This document shows positions 46,740 through 55,739 of a DNA stretch of 64,000 nucleotides, in pieces (within the stretch, counting starts at the first letter, position 1; the number at the start of each line of letters is the position of its first letter). A model generated the notes under the pieces. That model ran no database searches. It saw only the letters and a program-made list of their open reading frames with translations, and was not told the origin of the DNA. The DNA comes from Pseudomonas parafulva (GTDB taxonomy: Bacteria > Pseudomonadota > Gammaproteobacteria > Pseudomonadales > Pseudomonadaceae), in NCBI RefSeq assembly GCF_000800255.1, contig NZ_CP009747.1, positions 1,612,001 through 1,676,000 of the forward strand. Direction: 5' to 3'. The position numbers and the translations under genes were made by a program.

Positions 46740-48320
46740 TCAGAGCGGTGCGTCACTCCACTGGCCGTTCACCAGTCGCCGCAGCCGCAGTGGATTGGCG
46801 TCCTGCAAGGCCAGTGGTAACAGCGCCTGCGGGTAGTTCTGGTAGCACACCGGGCGCAGGAAGCGGTCGATGGCCAGTGTGCCGACCGACGTGCCGCGTG
46901 CGTCGGACGTGGCGGGATAGGGGCCGCCATGGACCATCGCATCGCACACCTCGACCCCCGTGGGATAGCCGTTGATCAAGATCCTGCCGACTTTTTCCTC
47001 CAGCAACGGCACCAGCCAGGCGTAGGCCTCGAGGTCTTCGGGTTCGCCAATCAGCGTGGCCGTCAGTTGTCCACGCAGGCCCAGCAGCGCGGCGCGTAGC
47101 TGAGCGTCGTCAGCGACTTCGACCGCGACCGTGGTGGGGCCGAACACTTCTTCCTGCAGCACCGGGTCGGACGCCACCAGCAAATGGGCGTCAGCCTTGA
47201 ACAGTTGCGCATGCGCTTGGGTGCCGGTCTGGACCTGACCGGCCAGGTGCTCGATGCCAGGATGCGCATGCAGGTGCGTCAGCCCCTCTTCGTAGCTGCG
47301 CAGGCCACCGGTATTGAGCAAGGTCTGTGCGGCTTGCTGTTGCAACTGCTGACCGACATCGCTCAACAATTGACTGAACCCAGGGGATTTCAGGCCGATC
47401 ACCAGCCCCGGATTGGTGCAGAACTGGCCGGCCCCCAGGCATACCGACCCAGCAAGTTCTCGGGCAATAGCTTCCCCGCGCTGGGTCAGTGCCGCGGGCA
47501 GGACGATCACCGGATTGATGCTCGACATTTCAGCGAACACCGGAATGGGCTGGGGGCGTTCGGCGGCCATGCGGCACAGGGCATCGCCACCCTTGAGCGA
47601 GCCGGTGAAGCCGACCGCCTGGATGGCGGGGTGCTTGACCAACCCTTCGCCCACGCCTGCACCGAAGACCATGTTGAACACGCCCTCAGGCATACCGGTG
47701 CGCCTGGCAGCGCGGACAATGGCGCAGCCGACCAGGTCAGCGGTGGCCATATGCCCGCTGTGCGCCTTGAACACGACTGGGCAACCGGCCGCCAGTGCAG
47801 CAGCCGTGTCGCCACCTGCCGTGGAGAAGGCCAGCGGGAAGTTGCTGGCACCGAACACCGCCACCGGACCCACGCCGATACGCATCTGTCGAAGGTCGAC
47901 GCGTGGCAGCGGCTGGCGCTGTGGCTGGGCCTGGTCGATGCGAGCGCCAAGGTAGTCGCCACGGCGCAGTATCTGGGCGAACAGGCGCATCTGACCGCTG
48001 GTACGGGCGCGTTCGCCCTGGATGCGCGCGGTGGGCAGGGCGGTTTCCTGGCAGACGATGGCGACGAAGCGGTCGTCCAGTTCATCCAGCTCGTCGGCGA
48101 TGGCGTCGAGAAATTCGGCACGCCGTGTCCCAGGCAACTGACGGAATTCGGCGAAGGCGGCCGCTGCCGCGCGAGCAGCTTGATCGACTTCGCTGTCGGT
48201 GGCCTGCGCGAATCTGAAGGGCAGTGCCTGCCTCGTACTGGCGTCCAGGCTCTGCAGACGTTGCTGGCCGGCGGCGCTGCGCTGGCCGGCGATGAAGTTG
48301 TGGCCGAGGATCTCAGGCAT
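46740..48320 (-). CDS. 2,5-dioxovalerate (alpha-ketoglutaric semialdehyde) dehydrogenase
   Basis: 526 residues from ATG 48320 with AGGAG nine bases upstream. Aldehyde dehydrogenase residues are present: Asn160 in FGASNFPLAF, Glu264 in VFAEMSSINP and the catalytic Cys301 in GQFCTNPG. It oxidises 2,5-dioxopentanoate to 2-oxoglutarate with NAD(P)+, the last step of the galactarate/glucarate route. It is the last gene of the kdgD-transporter-garD operon, 70 bases after garD. Confidence 0.92.
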   Translation of the reverse strand: MPEILGHNFIAGQRSAAGQQRLQSLDASTRQALPFRFAQATDSEVDQAARAAAAAFAEFRQLPGTRRAEFLDAIADELDELDDRFVAIVCQETALPTARIQGERARTSGQMRLFAQILRRGDYLGARIDQAQPQRQPLPRVDLRQMRIGVGPVAVFGASNFPLAFSTAGGDTAAALAAGCPVVFKAHSGHMATADLVGCAIVRAARRTGMPEGVFNMVFGAGVGEGLVKHPAIQAVGFTGSLKGGDALCRMAAERPQPIPVFAEMSSINPVIVLPAALTQRGEAIARELAGSVCLGAGQFCTNPGLVIGLKSPGFSQLLSDVGQQLQQQAAQTLLNTGGLRSYEEGLTHLHAHPGIEHLAGQVQTGTQAHAQLFKADAHLLVASDPVLQEEVFGPTTVAVEVADDAQLRAALLGLRGQLTATLIGEPEDLEAYAWLVPLLEEKVGRILINGYPTGVEVCDAMVHGGPYPATSDARGTSVGTLAIDRFLRPVCYQNYPQALLPLALQDANPLRLRRLVNGQWSDAPL

Positions 48321-48390
48321 GGGGTGCTCCTGTGGTTGACGCTGGGTGCCTGCTCACCGCCCCGTCAGGTGCGGAAGATGCAGGCCATTT

Positions 48391-49944
48391 TCAGGTGATC
48401 GGTGCTGGATTGAACAAGGTGATGTCGTTGTGCAGCTTGTGGCGCTCGGCCCAGGTCTGTTTGCGGCCACTGGCCACGTCCAGGTAGTAGTGGAACAGCT
48501 CCCAGCCCAGCGCCTCGATGCTCGAGCGGCCGCTGGCGATGCGTCCGGCGTCGATGTCGATCAAGTCGGGCCAGCGTTGCGCCAGTTCGCTGCGGGTACA
48601 TACCTTGACCACCGGCGCCATGGCCAGGCCATACGGGGTGCCGCGGCCCGTGGTGAAGACATGCAGGTTCATGCCCGCCGCCAACTGCAGGGTGCCGCAG
48701 ACGAAGTCGCTGGCCGGTGTGGCGCAGAAGATCAAGCCCTTGCCGGTGACTCGCTCGCCTGGGCCGATGACGCCCTGAATGGCGCCACTTCCGGACTTGA
48801 CGATCGACCCCAGGGATTTTTCGACGATGTTCGACAGACCGCCTTTCTTGTTCCCGGGCGTGGTATTGGCGCTGCGGTCGGCTGCGCCCTGTTGCAGGTA
48901 GCGGTCGTACCAGTCCATCTCGCGCACCAGCGCCTCGGCCACCTCGGGGGTTTGTGCGCGCGAGGTGAGCATATAGATGGCGTCACGCACTTCGGTGACC
49001 TCCGAGAACAGCACCGTGGCCCCGGCGCGCACCAAGAGATCGGCGGCGAAGCCCAGCGCCGGGTTGGCGGTGATGCCGGAGAAGGCATCGCTGCCCCCGC
49101 ATTGCATGCCCAGGATCAGCTCACTGGCCGGGACCGTCTCGCGGCGGCGCTGATCGAGCTTCTTCAGCCTTGTTTCGGCCAGGTGCATGATCTGTTCGAT
49201 CATCTCCACGAAGCCCAGCGAGGCATCCTGCAGGCGGTACAGCCAGGGCTCGGCGAGGTCCACGGAGGGGTCGCCCTCGTGCATGACCTGTCCTGCCTGC
49301 AATTTCTCGCAGCCCAGGCTGATCACCAGCGCTTCGCCGCCCAGATTGGGGTTGCGTGCCAAGTTGCGTACGGTGCGGATGGGGATATAGGCGTCGCGGG
49401 CATTGATTGCCACGCCACAGCCGTAGCTGTGGGTGAGGGCGACCACGTCGTCCACATTGGGATAGCGCGGCAGCAACTCGGCGCGAATGCGCTTGACGGC
49501 GTGGTCGAGCACACCCGTCACGCACTGCACGGTGGTGCTGATGCCGAGGATGTTGCGGGTGCCGACGGTGCCATCGGCGTTGCGATAGCCCTCGAAGGTG
49601 AAGCCCTCCAGGGGGTGCAAGGCCGCTGGCACGGCATTGCACCGGGGCAGGCTGTCGAGTTCAGGCGCAGCAGGCATCGACAACTGGGTTTCCTGGACCC
49701 AACTGCCCTGGCGCAGGTCCTGGAGGGCGTAGCCGATGATTTGCCCATAACGCCGCACCGGCTCGCCTTGGCGGATGTCGACGGTGGCCACCTTGTGGCT
49801 TTGTGGCACGCCCTCGATCAGGGTCAGGCCATCGGCGAACCGCGCGCCTTCGCCCAGCCCGCCGTCGTTGACCACCACCACGACATTGTCATCGTCGTGC
49901 AGGCGGACGTAGCGGGGCGACTCGGAATGTTCGATCAACTGCAT
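48391..49944 (-). CDS. garD: Galactarate dehydratase
   Basis: 517 residues from ATG 49944, which has AAAGGG about eight bases upstream and aligns with the E. coli GarD start; an ATG eight codons earlier is possible. Family blocks include [43 protein letters not shown] and [11 protein letters not shown]. It dehydrates galactarate to 5-dehydro-4-deoxyglucarate, the substrate of KdgD. No gudD (glucarate dehydratase) is next to it, so the operon looks specific to galactarate. Confidence 0.93.
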   Translation of the reverse strand: MQLIEHSESPRYVRLHDDDNVVVVVNDGGLGEGARFADGLTLIEGVPQSHKVATVDIRQGEPVRRYGQIIGYALQDLRQGSWVQETQLSMPAAPELDSLPRCNAVPAALHPLEGFTFEGYRNADGTVGTRNILGISTTVQCVTGVLDHAVKRIRAELLPRYPNVDDVVALTHSYGCGVAINARDAYIPIRTVRNLARNPNLGGEALVISLGCEKLQAGQVMHEGDPSVDLAEPWLYRLQDASLGFVEMIEQIMHLAETRLKKLDQRRRETVPASELILGMQCGGSDAFSGITANPALGFAADLLVRAGATVLFSEVTEVRDAIYMLTSRAQTPEVAEALVREMDWYDRYLQQGAADRSANTTPGNKKGGLSNIVEKSLGSIVKSGSGAIQGVIGPGERVTGKGLIFCATPASDFVCGTLQLAAGMNLHVFTTGRGTPYGLAMAPVVKVCTRSELAQRWPDLIDIDAGRIASGRSSIEALGWELFHYYLDVASGRKQTWAERHKLHNDITLFNPAPIT

Positions 49945-50000
49945 GCTCAAGCCCTTTTTGTCATTCATCTCAGGCGTTCATCCGGCGTTCTTGGTTCAGC

Positions 50001-51356
50001 TCATCGGCGCGCGGCCGCCAGCCCGCCAGTAGGCGCGGCGGCAGGCTTGGGCGGATCCTTGAGCTCGATACGCTTGATCGGCCCAACGATCACCAGGTAG
50101 CTGAACACCGCCACCAGCGCGTTGGCGCCTACATACACCAGTGCCCACTTGAACGAGCCGGTGGCGCTGATGATGTAGCCGATGACAATCGGTGTGGTGA
50201 TCGAGGCGATGTTGCCGAAGGTGTTGAACAGCCCGCCCGAGAGACCGGCGATCTGCTTGGGCGAGGTATCGGCGACCACGGCCCAGCCCAGCGCGCCGAT
50301 GCCTTTGCCGAAGAAGGCCAGGGTCATGAAGCCGACCACCATCCACTCGGCCTCGACATAGTTGCAGAACACCATGGTGGTGGAGAGCATGAGGCCGCAG
50401 ACGATCGGCAGCTTGCGCGAGAAGGTCAGCGAGTTGCCGCGTCGCAGCAGCCAATCCGACAGTACGCCGCCCAAGACACCGCCGATGAAGCCGCAGATGG
50501 CCGGCAAGGAGGCGATGAAGCCCGCCTTGAGGATGGTCATGCCGCGCTCTTGCACCAGGTACACCGGAAACCAGGTCAGGAAGAAGTAGGTGATGGCATT
50601 GATGCAGTATTGGCCGAGGTAGACCCCCAGCAGCATGCGACTGGTGAGCAGTTGCTTGATGTAGCCCCATTTCGGTCCGTCGTTGCCGCGTTTCTGGTCC
50701 ATGTCCACCAGGCCGCCGTTGCGTTCGATGTGTTCGAGTTCGGCCGGACTGATACGCGGGTGCTGGCGTGGGTTGTAAATGGTTTTCATCCACACCGCCG
50801 AGAACAGGATGCCCAGGCCACCCATGACCACGAACACATGTTCCCAGCCGAAACTGAACACGATCCAGCCCATGAGCGGGGCGAACAGGGCGGTGGCGAA
50901 ATACTGCGCCGAGTTGAAGATCGCCGAGGCGGTGCCACGCTCGGCGGTGGGAAACCAGGCCGCGACGATGCGGGCGTTGCCCGGGAACGACGGGGCTTCG
51001 GCGAAGCCGACCAGAAAGCGCAGGGTGAACAGCGTGACCACCGCCCAGGCGACCGGCAGGCCGCCGACGAAGCCTTGCAGCAGGGTGAACAGCGACCAGG
51101 TGAAGATGCTGAAGGCGTAGACATTCTTCGAACCGAAGCGATCGAGCAGCCAGCCACCGGGAATCTGTCCGGCCACGTAGGCCCAGCCAAATGCCGAGAA
51201 GATGTAGCCCAGAGTGACTGCGTCGATGCCCAGGTCCTTCTGCAGGCTGGAGCCGGCGATCGCGATGGTGGCGCGGTCGGCATAGTTGATCGTGGTCACC
51301 AGGAACAGCATGAACAGGATCAAGTAGCGCACGTGCGTTGTTTTCGTCGCTTGCAT
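50001..51356 (-). CDS. MFS transporter, galactarate/glucarate (GudP/GarP) type
   Basis: 451 residues with twelve helices. The signatures NYADRATIAIAGSSLQKDLG and FAEAPSFPGNARIVAAWFP are those of the GudP/GarP hexarate transporters of the ACS family. It lies between kdgD and garD in the operon, so it should import galactarate by proton symport. The leader contains a CA motif (see 51376-51383). Confidence 0.9.
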   Translation of the reverse strand: MQATKTTHVRYLILFMLFLVTTINYADRATIAIAGSSLQKDLGIDAVTLGYIFSAFGWAYVAGQIPGGWLLDRFGSKNVYAFSIFTWSLFTLLQGFVGGLPVAWAVVTLFTLRFLVGFAEAPSFPGNARIVAAWFPTAERGTASAIFNSAQYFATALFAPLMGWIVFSFGWEHVFVVMGGLGILFSAVWMKTIYNPRQHPRISPAELEHIERNGGLVDMDQKRGNDGPKWGYIKQLLTSRMLLGVYLGQYCINAITYFFLTWFPVYLVQERGMTILKAGFIASLPAICGFIGGVLGGVLSDWLLRRGNSLTFSRKLPIVCGLMLSTTMVFCNYVEAEWMVVGFMTLAFFGKGIGALGWAVVADTSPKQIAGLSGGLFNTFGNIASITTPIVIGYIISATGSFKWALVYVGANALVAVFSYLVIVGPIKRIELKDPPKPAAAPTGGLAAARR

Positions 51357-51375
51357 GCGGTTGAACTCCCACTAG

Positions 51376-51383
51376 TTATTGTT
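51376..51383 (-). promoter_or_regulatory. Candidate Crc/Hfq CA motif
   Basis: On the minus strand AACAATAA lies 19 bases before the transporter start. It fits the A-rich AANAANAA target at which Hfq and Crc repress translation of carbon-uptake genes in Pseudomonas. Confidence 0.45.
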
Positions 51384-51456
51384 GTGCGGGGCGGTCGAAT
51401 TGTAGGCCGGAGCAGCTGTGCTCCGGCGGCGGCCTGTGCTGGCCGCAGGGCTGCGC

Positions 51457-52368
51457 CTATTGCGGGCCCATCTTGTCCATCAGCGCGGCGAGCATCTGGT
51501 ATTCCTCGTCGGTCAGGTCGGTCAGCGGTGTGCGCACGGGACCGGCGTCGTAGCCGGCGATACGGGCACCGGCCTTGACAATGCTCACGGCGTAGCCAGC
51601 CTTGCGGTTGCGGATGTCCAGATACGGCAGGAAGAAGTCATCGATCAGTTTGCCGACGGTCGCGTGGTCGTCGCGGGCGATGGCGTTGTAGAAATCCATG
51701 GCGGTCTTGGGCACGAAATTGAACACGGCCGAGGAATACACCGGCACGCCCAGTGCCTTGTAAGCCGCTGCATAGACTTCAGCGGTCGGCAAGCCGCCCA
51801 GATAGCTCAGGCGATCGCCCAAGCGACGGCGGATAGACACCATGAGCTCGATATCGCCCAGGCCATCCTTGTAGCCCACCAGGTTCGGGCAGCGTTCGGC
51901 AAGCTGTTCCAACTGGGTTGCGTTCAGCCGGCAGACGTTACGGTTGTACACCACGACGCCGATCTTGACCGACTTGCACACCGCCTCCACATGGGCGGCT
52001 ACCCCGTCCTGGCTGGCTTCGGTGAGGTAGTGCGGCAGCAGCAGCAGCCCTTTGGCGCCAAGGCGCTCGGCTTGCTGTGCATATTCGATGGCCTGGCGAG
52101 TGGCGCCACCGACCCCGGCCAGGATCGGAACCGAGGTGGCGCAGGTGTCCACGGCAGTCTTGATCACCTGGCTGTATTCGCTGGCAGCGAGGGAGAAGAA
52201 CTCGCCGGTGCCGCCAGCGGCGAACAGCGCGCTGGCGCCGTAGGGGGCGAGCCATTCCAGGCGCTTGACGTAACCGGCGGGGTTGAAGTCGCCGTGAGCG
52301 TCGAAGTCGGTGACCGGGAAGGACAGCAAGCCGTGGGAGAGGATGGATTTCAGTTCTTGTGGATTCAT
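51457..52368 (-). CDS. kdgD: 5-dehydro-4-deoxyglucarate dehydratase
   Basis: 303 residues from ATG 52368 ([20 protein letters not shown]), a start that matches the family; another ATG lies four codons earlier. DHDPS-superfamily features are [12 protein letters not shown], the Tyr in [10 protein letters not shown] and the Schiff-base Lys in [10 protein letters not shown] near residue 185. It decarboxylates and dehydrates the GarD product to 2,5-dioxopentanoate. It is the first gene of the operon, with the 12-base operator candidate 58 bases upstream. Confidence 0.94.
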   Translation of the reverse strand: MNPQELKSILSHGLLSFPVTDFDAHGDFNPAGYVKRLEWLAPYGASALFAAGGTGEFFSLAASEYSQVIKTAVDTCATSVPILAGVGGATRQAIEYAQQAERLGAKGLLLLPHYLTEASQDGVAAHVEAVCKSVKIGVVVYNRNVCRLNATQLEQLAERCPNLVGYKDGLGDIELMVSIRRRLGDRLSYLGGLPTAEVYAAAYKALGVPVYSSAVFNFVPKTAMDFYNAIARDDHATVGKLIDDFFLPYLDIRNRKAGYAVSIVKAGARIAGYDAGPVRTPLTDLTDEEYQMLAALMDKMGPQ

Positions 52369-52425
52369 TGTTGGACGCATCCTATGGCGCTTGAGGAGGA
52401 AAGGGTTCAAGGCTAGAGGTAAGTT

Positions 52426-52437
52426 ATCGTACAACTG
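52426..52437. promoter_or_regulatory. Candidate operator ATCGTACAACTG upstream of kdgD
   Basis: Identical to the 12-mer upstream of the GntR/FadR gene at 45896-45907, and here preceded by TT(A). Its place, 58 bases before kdgD, fits control of the galactarate operon by that regulator. Confidence 0.6.
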
Positions 52438-52712
52438 AAATTCTGCAAAGTGGTCTGTTGAAAAATTTCGATGCCAGGCGACGGAGATCGAGAGGGTGAG
52501 AAGCAGGCAAGCTGTTCGATCAGCACTGAGTAGGATCAGCTAGCTGCTTACGGTTGCAGGTGTTTGGGAGGAGCGGGTAGGCGTCTGCCCAACGTGATCG
52601 ACTACTTGAAGGTTCAAGCAGGACTACTCAAAGTCATCGTATGTCTAAGTCGCAGGGCCGTGAGTGGTGCTGATCATGTCTGGTTCGCACGTCAAAGGCA
52701 GACAGTCCCACT
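52438..52712. other. Intergenic stretch without a recognisable gene
   Basis: Between the kdgD operator and the hairpin after the amidotransferase gene. Short open frames exist, but none has a ribosome-binding site or family similarity. Confidence 0.5.
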
Positions 52713-52737
52713 GCGGAACGACATTGCGTCGTCCCGC
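52713..52737 (-). terminator. Hairpin after the C26 amidotransferase gene
   Basis: GCGGAACGAC, five-base loop, GTCGTCCCGC; on the minus-strand RNA the single mismatch becomes a G-U pair. It begins 22 bases after the gene's stop. No T-run is seen. Confidence 0.5.
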
Positions 52738-52759
52738 GATCAGGGTATCAAGCACGCGA

Positions 52760-53572
52760 TCAGGCCGCCTGATGGCGTTTTCCGGCCTGAGCTTTACGTA
52801 CCTGGGCGCGGCACGCCTCGCCAAAGGCCTGGAACAACTTGATCGAATCCGGGTTCTTCGCGGCCTGCCATTCCGGATGCCACTGCACCGCGAACAGGAA
52901 GGGCGAAAGGTTTGGTGCATGAATGGCCTCGACCAGACCGTCTTCGGCACGCGCAATGGGCTGCAAGCCTTCCCCGAGGTTGCGCAAGCCTTGACCGTGG
53001 AGCGAGTTCACCCGGATCTGATCGCTACCCAGGGTGTCGCGCAGCCAGGTGCCTGGTTCAATGGTGACGCTGTGGGAAGCGGCATACTGCACCTCGACCG
53101 GATCATCAGGATTTTCCCGATGGTCGTTGAAACCGGGCTCGGCGTAGACCTTCTGATAGATGTCGCCACCGAGGGCCACGTTGATTTCCTGCATGCCACG
53201 GCAGATGCCGAAGATGGGCAGGCCACGGGCGATGGCCAGTTGTACCAGGGGGATGTCGAACAGGTCGCGATCCTTGTCCTGCGCTTTGCCGGGCGTTTCG
53301 TTCTGCTGACCGTACAGGGTCGGATCGATGTTGCTGCCAGCGCCGGTCAGGTACACGCCATCTGCCATATCCAGGTAGGCTTCGAGCGCCTCCGTACCAC
53401 AGCAAGTGGGGACCAGAACCGGGATGCAGTCGGCGAAGTCGACCAGGGGCGTGATGTACTTGTGGGTCATGACCTGGTAGTCGTGACCTTTGCGCTCTTG
53501 GGTGCCCATGGTCATCAGGACGACGGGTTTGCGCAGGGCGGGTTGCTTGTTGCCAATGTTGCTGTTGGACAT
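52760..53572 (-). CDS. Class I glutamine amidotransferase, gamma-glutamyl-GABA hydrolase (C26) type
   Basis: 270 residues. The nucleophile elbow FGICRGMQE (Cys about 123) and the catalytic His-Glu in QWHPEWQ (about 231-234) are intact. The family includes PuuD, which hydrolyses gamma-glutamyl-GABA in putrescine use, and related gamma-glutamyl amide hydrolases. No other puu gene is adjacent, so the substrate is not certain. The start has AAGGTGA six bases upstream, and a 17-base palindrome lies 13 bases before the ATG. Confidence 0.85.
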   Translation of the reverse strand: MSNSNIGNKQPALRKPVVLMTMGTQERKGHDYQVMTHKYITPLVDFADCIPVLVPTCCGTEALEAYLDMADGVYLTGAGSNIDPTLYGQQNETPGKAQDKDRDLFDIPLVQLAIARGLPIFGICRGMQEINVALGGDIYQKVYAEPGFNDHRENPDDPVEVQYAASHSVTIEPGTWLRDTLGSDQIRVNSLHGQGLRNLGEGLQPIARAEDGLVEAIHAPNLSPFLFAVQWHPEWQAAKNPDSIKLFQAFGEACRAQVRKAQAGKRHQAA

Positions 53573-53584
53573 ATGTCACCTTGG

Positions 53585-53601
53585 GACAGGTACTACCTGT
53601 C
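53585..53601. promoter_or_regulatory. 17-base perfect palindrome just upstream of the amidotransferase
   Basis: GACAGGTACTACCTGTC has two 8-base arms around one base and ends 13 bases before the start codon, next to the Shine-Dalgarno site. It could be an operator or an RNA hairpin that affects initiation. Confidence 0.5.
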
Positions 53602-53615
53602 GTTGTTATGCAGGC

Positions 53616-53651
53616 GCGCGGCCTGAAGCCTGAAGTGCGCGGCCTGAAGCC
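53616..53651 (+). repeat. Short direct repeat GCGCGGCCTGAAGCC
   Basis: Two perfect 15-base copies (53616-53630 and 53637-53651) with a 21-base period lie in the 398-base gap between the amidotransferase and dpkA. Confidence 0.7.
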
Positions 53652-53846
53652 CCGAGCACTGCCGGCGCAGCGATTGGCTGCGAAACCGGTCGGGGCATGG
53701 GATCTAGCTTGCCAGAGCCGTTCGATATGTCAAACGACTGAGCGGGCGGTTTAACGCGGTTTTCCGGGGTGTGCAGGGCTGCATGCCCGAGGCTGTAGGG
53801 GTTTGCCAGGGGCGCGGGTCAATAATAATTAACGATGCAGTTGGAT

Positions 53847-53864
53847 CATTGCAGCGTTGCAATG
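53847..53864. promoter_or_regulatory. Inverted repeat upstream of dpkA
   Basis: CATTGCA-GCGT-TGCAATG, a perfect 7-base inverted repeat, about 107 bases before the dpkA start. A transcription-factor site is plausible; the factor is unknown. Confidence 0.4.
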
Positions 53865-53970
53865 AAGCGCAATGACCGCATGTGGTGATCGTCAGATTTG
53901 ACAATGTGGCGGTGCTGGCCGAAGAGTGTCTGTCCTGTCACCGACCCGCTATCACTGCAAGGAGCCGTGT

Positions 53971-55008
53971 ATGTCCGTGTCCATAGAACCCTTGATTCGT
54001 GTACCTCTGGCCGAGTTGCAGGCGCTGTTGCAGCAGGTTTTCCAGCGTCACGGCTGCAGCGAAGCGGTGGCCGGTGTGCTCGCCGCTAATTGCGCGAGCG
54101 CCCAGCGTGACGGCGCGCACAGCCATGGCGTGTTCCGTATGCCGGGATACGTTTCGACCTTGGCCAGCGGTTGGGTCGACGGGCGTGCGGTGCCTGAGGT
54201 CAACGATGTCGCGGCGGCCTTCGTGCAGGTCGATGCCAAGGGCGGTTTTGCCCAGCCGGCCCTGGCTGCGGCCCGGCAACTGCTGGTGCAGAAGGCGCGT
54301 AGTGCTGGCATTGCGGTGCTGGCGATACACAACTCCCATCATTTCGCGGCGCTGTGGCCGGACGTCGAACCGTTCGCCGAAGAGGGCCTGATCGCCCTGA
54401 GCGTGGTCAACAGCATGACCTGCGTGGTGCCCCATGGCGCGCGCAAACCTTTATTCGGCACCAACCCGATTGCCTTCGCCGCGCCCTGCGCCGGGCATCC
54501 GCCGATCGTCTTCGACATGGCCACCAGCGCCATGGCCCATGGCGATGTGCAGATCGCTGCGCGTCAGGGTGAGCAACTGCCGACCGGCGTGGGGGTTGAT
54601 GCCGCCGGTGAGCCGACCACCGATCCCCAGGCGATGCTCGACGGCGGCGCCTTGCTGCCGTTCGGCGGACACAAGGGGTCGGCGCTGTCGATGATGGTCG
54701 AGCTCCTGGCCGCAGGACTGACGGGCGGGCACTTTTCGTGGGAGTTCGACTGGTCTCAGCACCCTGGCGCGAAGACGCCCTGGACCGGCCAGTTGATCAT
54801 CGTCATCGACCCCGCCAAGAGCACAGCCACACCGTTTTCCTACCGCAGCGCCGCGTTGGTGGAGCAGATGCACGCCGCGGGCTTGTCGCGCTTGCCGGGG
54901 CAGCGGCGGTTCATCGAGCGTGAGTTGTCGTCAGACCGAGGCGTATCGGTCACCGAGGTACAGTGGCTGGAGCTGCAAGGGATGCTGGAGAGGCAAGTCG
55001 ACGAGTGA
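53971..55008 (+). CDS. dpkA: Delta1-piperideine-2-carboxylate/delta1-pyrroline-2-carboxylate reductase
   Basis: 345 residues from ATG 53971 with AAGGAG seven bases upstream. The malate/L-lactate dehydrogenase-fold signatures are plain: RDGAHSHGVFRMPGYVSTL, IHNSHHFAALWPDVEPFA, FGTNPIAFA and FGGHKGSALSMMVELLA; the sequence strongly recalls P. putida DpkA. It reduces cyclic imines with NADPH to L-pipecolate or L-proline, in D-lysine and D-proline catabolism. It is a single gene with an inverted repeat upstream. Confidence 0.9.
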   Translation: MSVSIEPLIRVPLAELQALLQQVFQRHGCSEAVAGVLAANCASAQRDGAHSHGVFRMPGYVSTLASGWVDGRAVPEVNDVAAAFVQVDAKGGFAQPALAAARQLLVQKARSAGIAVLAIHNSHHFAALWPDVEPFAEEGLIALSVVNSMTCVVPHGARKPLFGTNPIAFAAPCAGHPPIVFDMATSAMAHGDVQIAARQGEQLPTGVGVDAAGEPTTDPQAMLDGGALLPFGGHKGSALSMMVELLAAGLTGGHFSWEFDWSQHPGAKTPWTGQLIIVIDPAKSTATPFSYRSAALVEQMHAAGLSRLPGQRRFIERELSSDRGVSVTEVQWLELQGMLERQVDE

Positions 55009-55141
55009 ATGATTCGCTTGATTTTAGTGGCTCAAGACAACATGACTTCAGCTCGGTCTCTTGGTCGATTCCAGCAAGGCGCAGGCCTTCGATTTTTCGT
55101 ACCAAAGTTCGCAAGGTATGTGTTCATTCGCACTGGGAATT

Positions 55142-55399
55142 TCAGTGGGAACTGGCACCTGAGCGATCAAAAAACTTGGCACGCTTAGACAATAGGAAAC
55201 TGCCGAGGAGTATCAAAGCCCAGCCCCACCAAGCACCGTCCAATTGAAGAAATCGTTTAACGCCCAGTGTTGACCAAACGGCTACACCTACCATGATTAA
55301 TGCGAGACCTAAATGCCTACGAATGCGAGGCGATTCGCACAGCCACTCCAGCAGGAAGCCTATCAGTAGTAGTGCAAGTGCCAGGTAGATTTCAGTCAT
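55142..55399 (-). CDS. Small membrane protein, unknown function (cassette gene 3)
   Basis: 85 residues from ATG 55399 with three hydrophobic segments (LALALLLIGFLLEWL, LGLALIMVGVAVWST, WWGWALILLGSFLL) and a basic C-terminus. There is no clear Shine-Dalgarno site, but it starts 7 bases after the preceding gene's stop, so coupling is likely. Codon use is AT-richer than in the flanking genes. I recognise no family. Confidence 0.5.
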   Translation of the reverse strand: MTEIYLALALLLIGFLLEWLCESPRIRRHLGLALIMVGVAVWSTLGVKRFLQLDGAWWGWALILLGSFLLSKRAKFFDRSGASSH

Positions 55400-55406
55400 T
55401 TCAGAT

Positions 55407-55733
55407 CTAGATAATGAGCATGGTGGTTGATACTTGAGGTCCGATACCACTTTTAACCTCAGCCTGGAGAACTACCATAACATCGCCGGCATGGTAGGGC
55501 GTCAACGCTTTCCGAGTCGCGAGCGCCGCGGCACTACCGGATACGCCACCTACCGCCCCTTTGGCCAATTTGCCAGATACTTTCGGCATTACCCACCCGG
55601 CGCCACGGGCAACGATCAAGCCGACCAGTGATGCAATTGTGATTTTGTTTTCGTTAAGTCTGTCGGCTTGCTGTCTGCTGAGAGGCCTGGAGACAGAGAC
55701 TTGCAGGGTGCAAACACGTTCATCAGCAAGCAT
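55407..55733 (-). CDS. Small Gly/Ala-rich protein, unknown function (cassette gene 2)
   Basis: 108 residues. A central Gly/Ala-rich hydrophobic stretch (IASLVGLIVARGAGW, then KGAVGGVSGSAAALA) sits between two beta-type ends (CTLQVSVSRPL; AGDVMVVLQAEV). Codon wobble in this frame looks like real coding. It starts 6 bases after the preceding gene. I recognise no family; membrane insertion is possible. Confidence 0.5.
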   Translation of the reverse strand: MLADERVCTLQVSVSRPLSRQQADRLNENKITIASLVGLIVARGAGWVMPKVSGKLAKGAVGGVSGSAAALATRKALTPYHAGDVMVVLQAEVKSGIGPQVSTTMLII

Positions 55734-55739
55734 TCGCTG

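Noticed and set aside
52564..52842. Short plus-strand frame between kdgD and the amidotransferase
   Set aside because: Overlaps the end of the amidotransferase gene and has no similarity.
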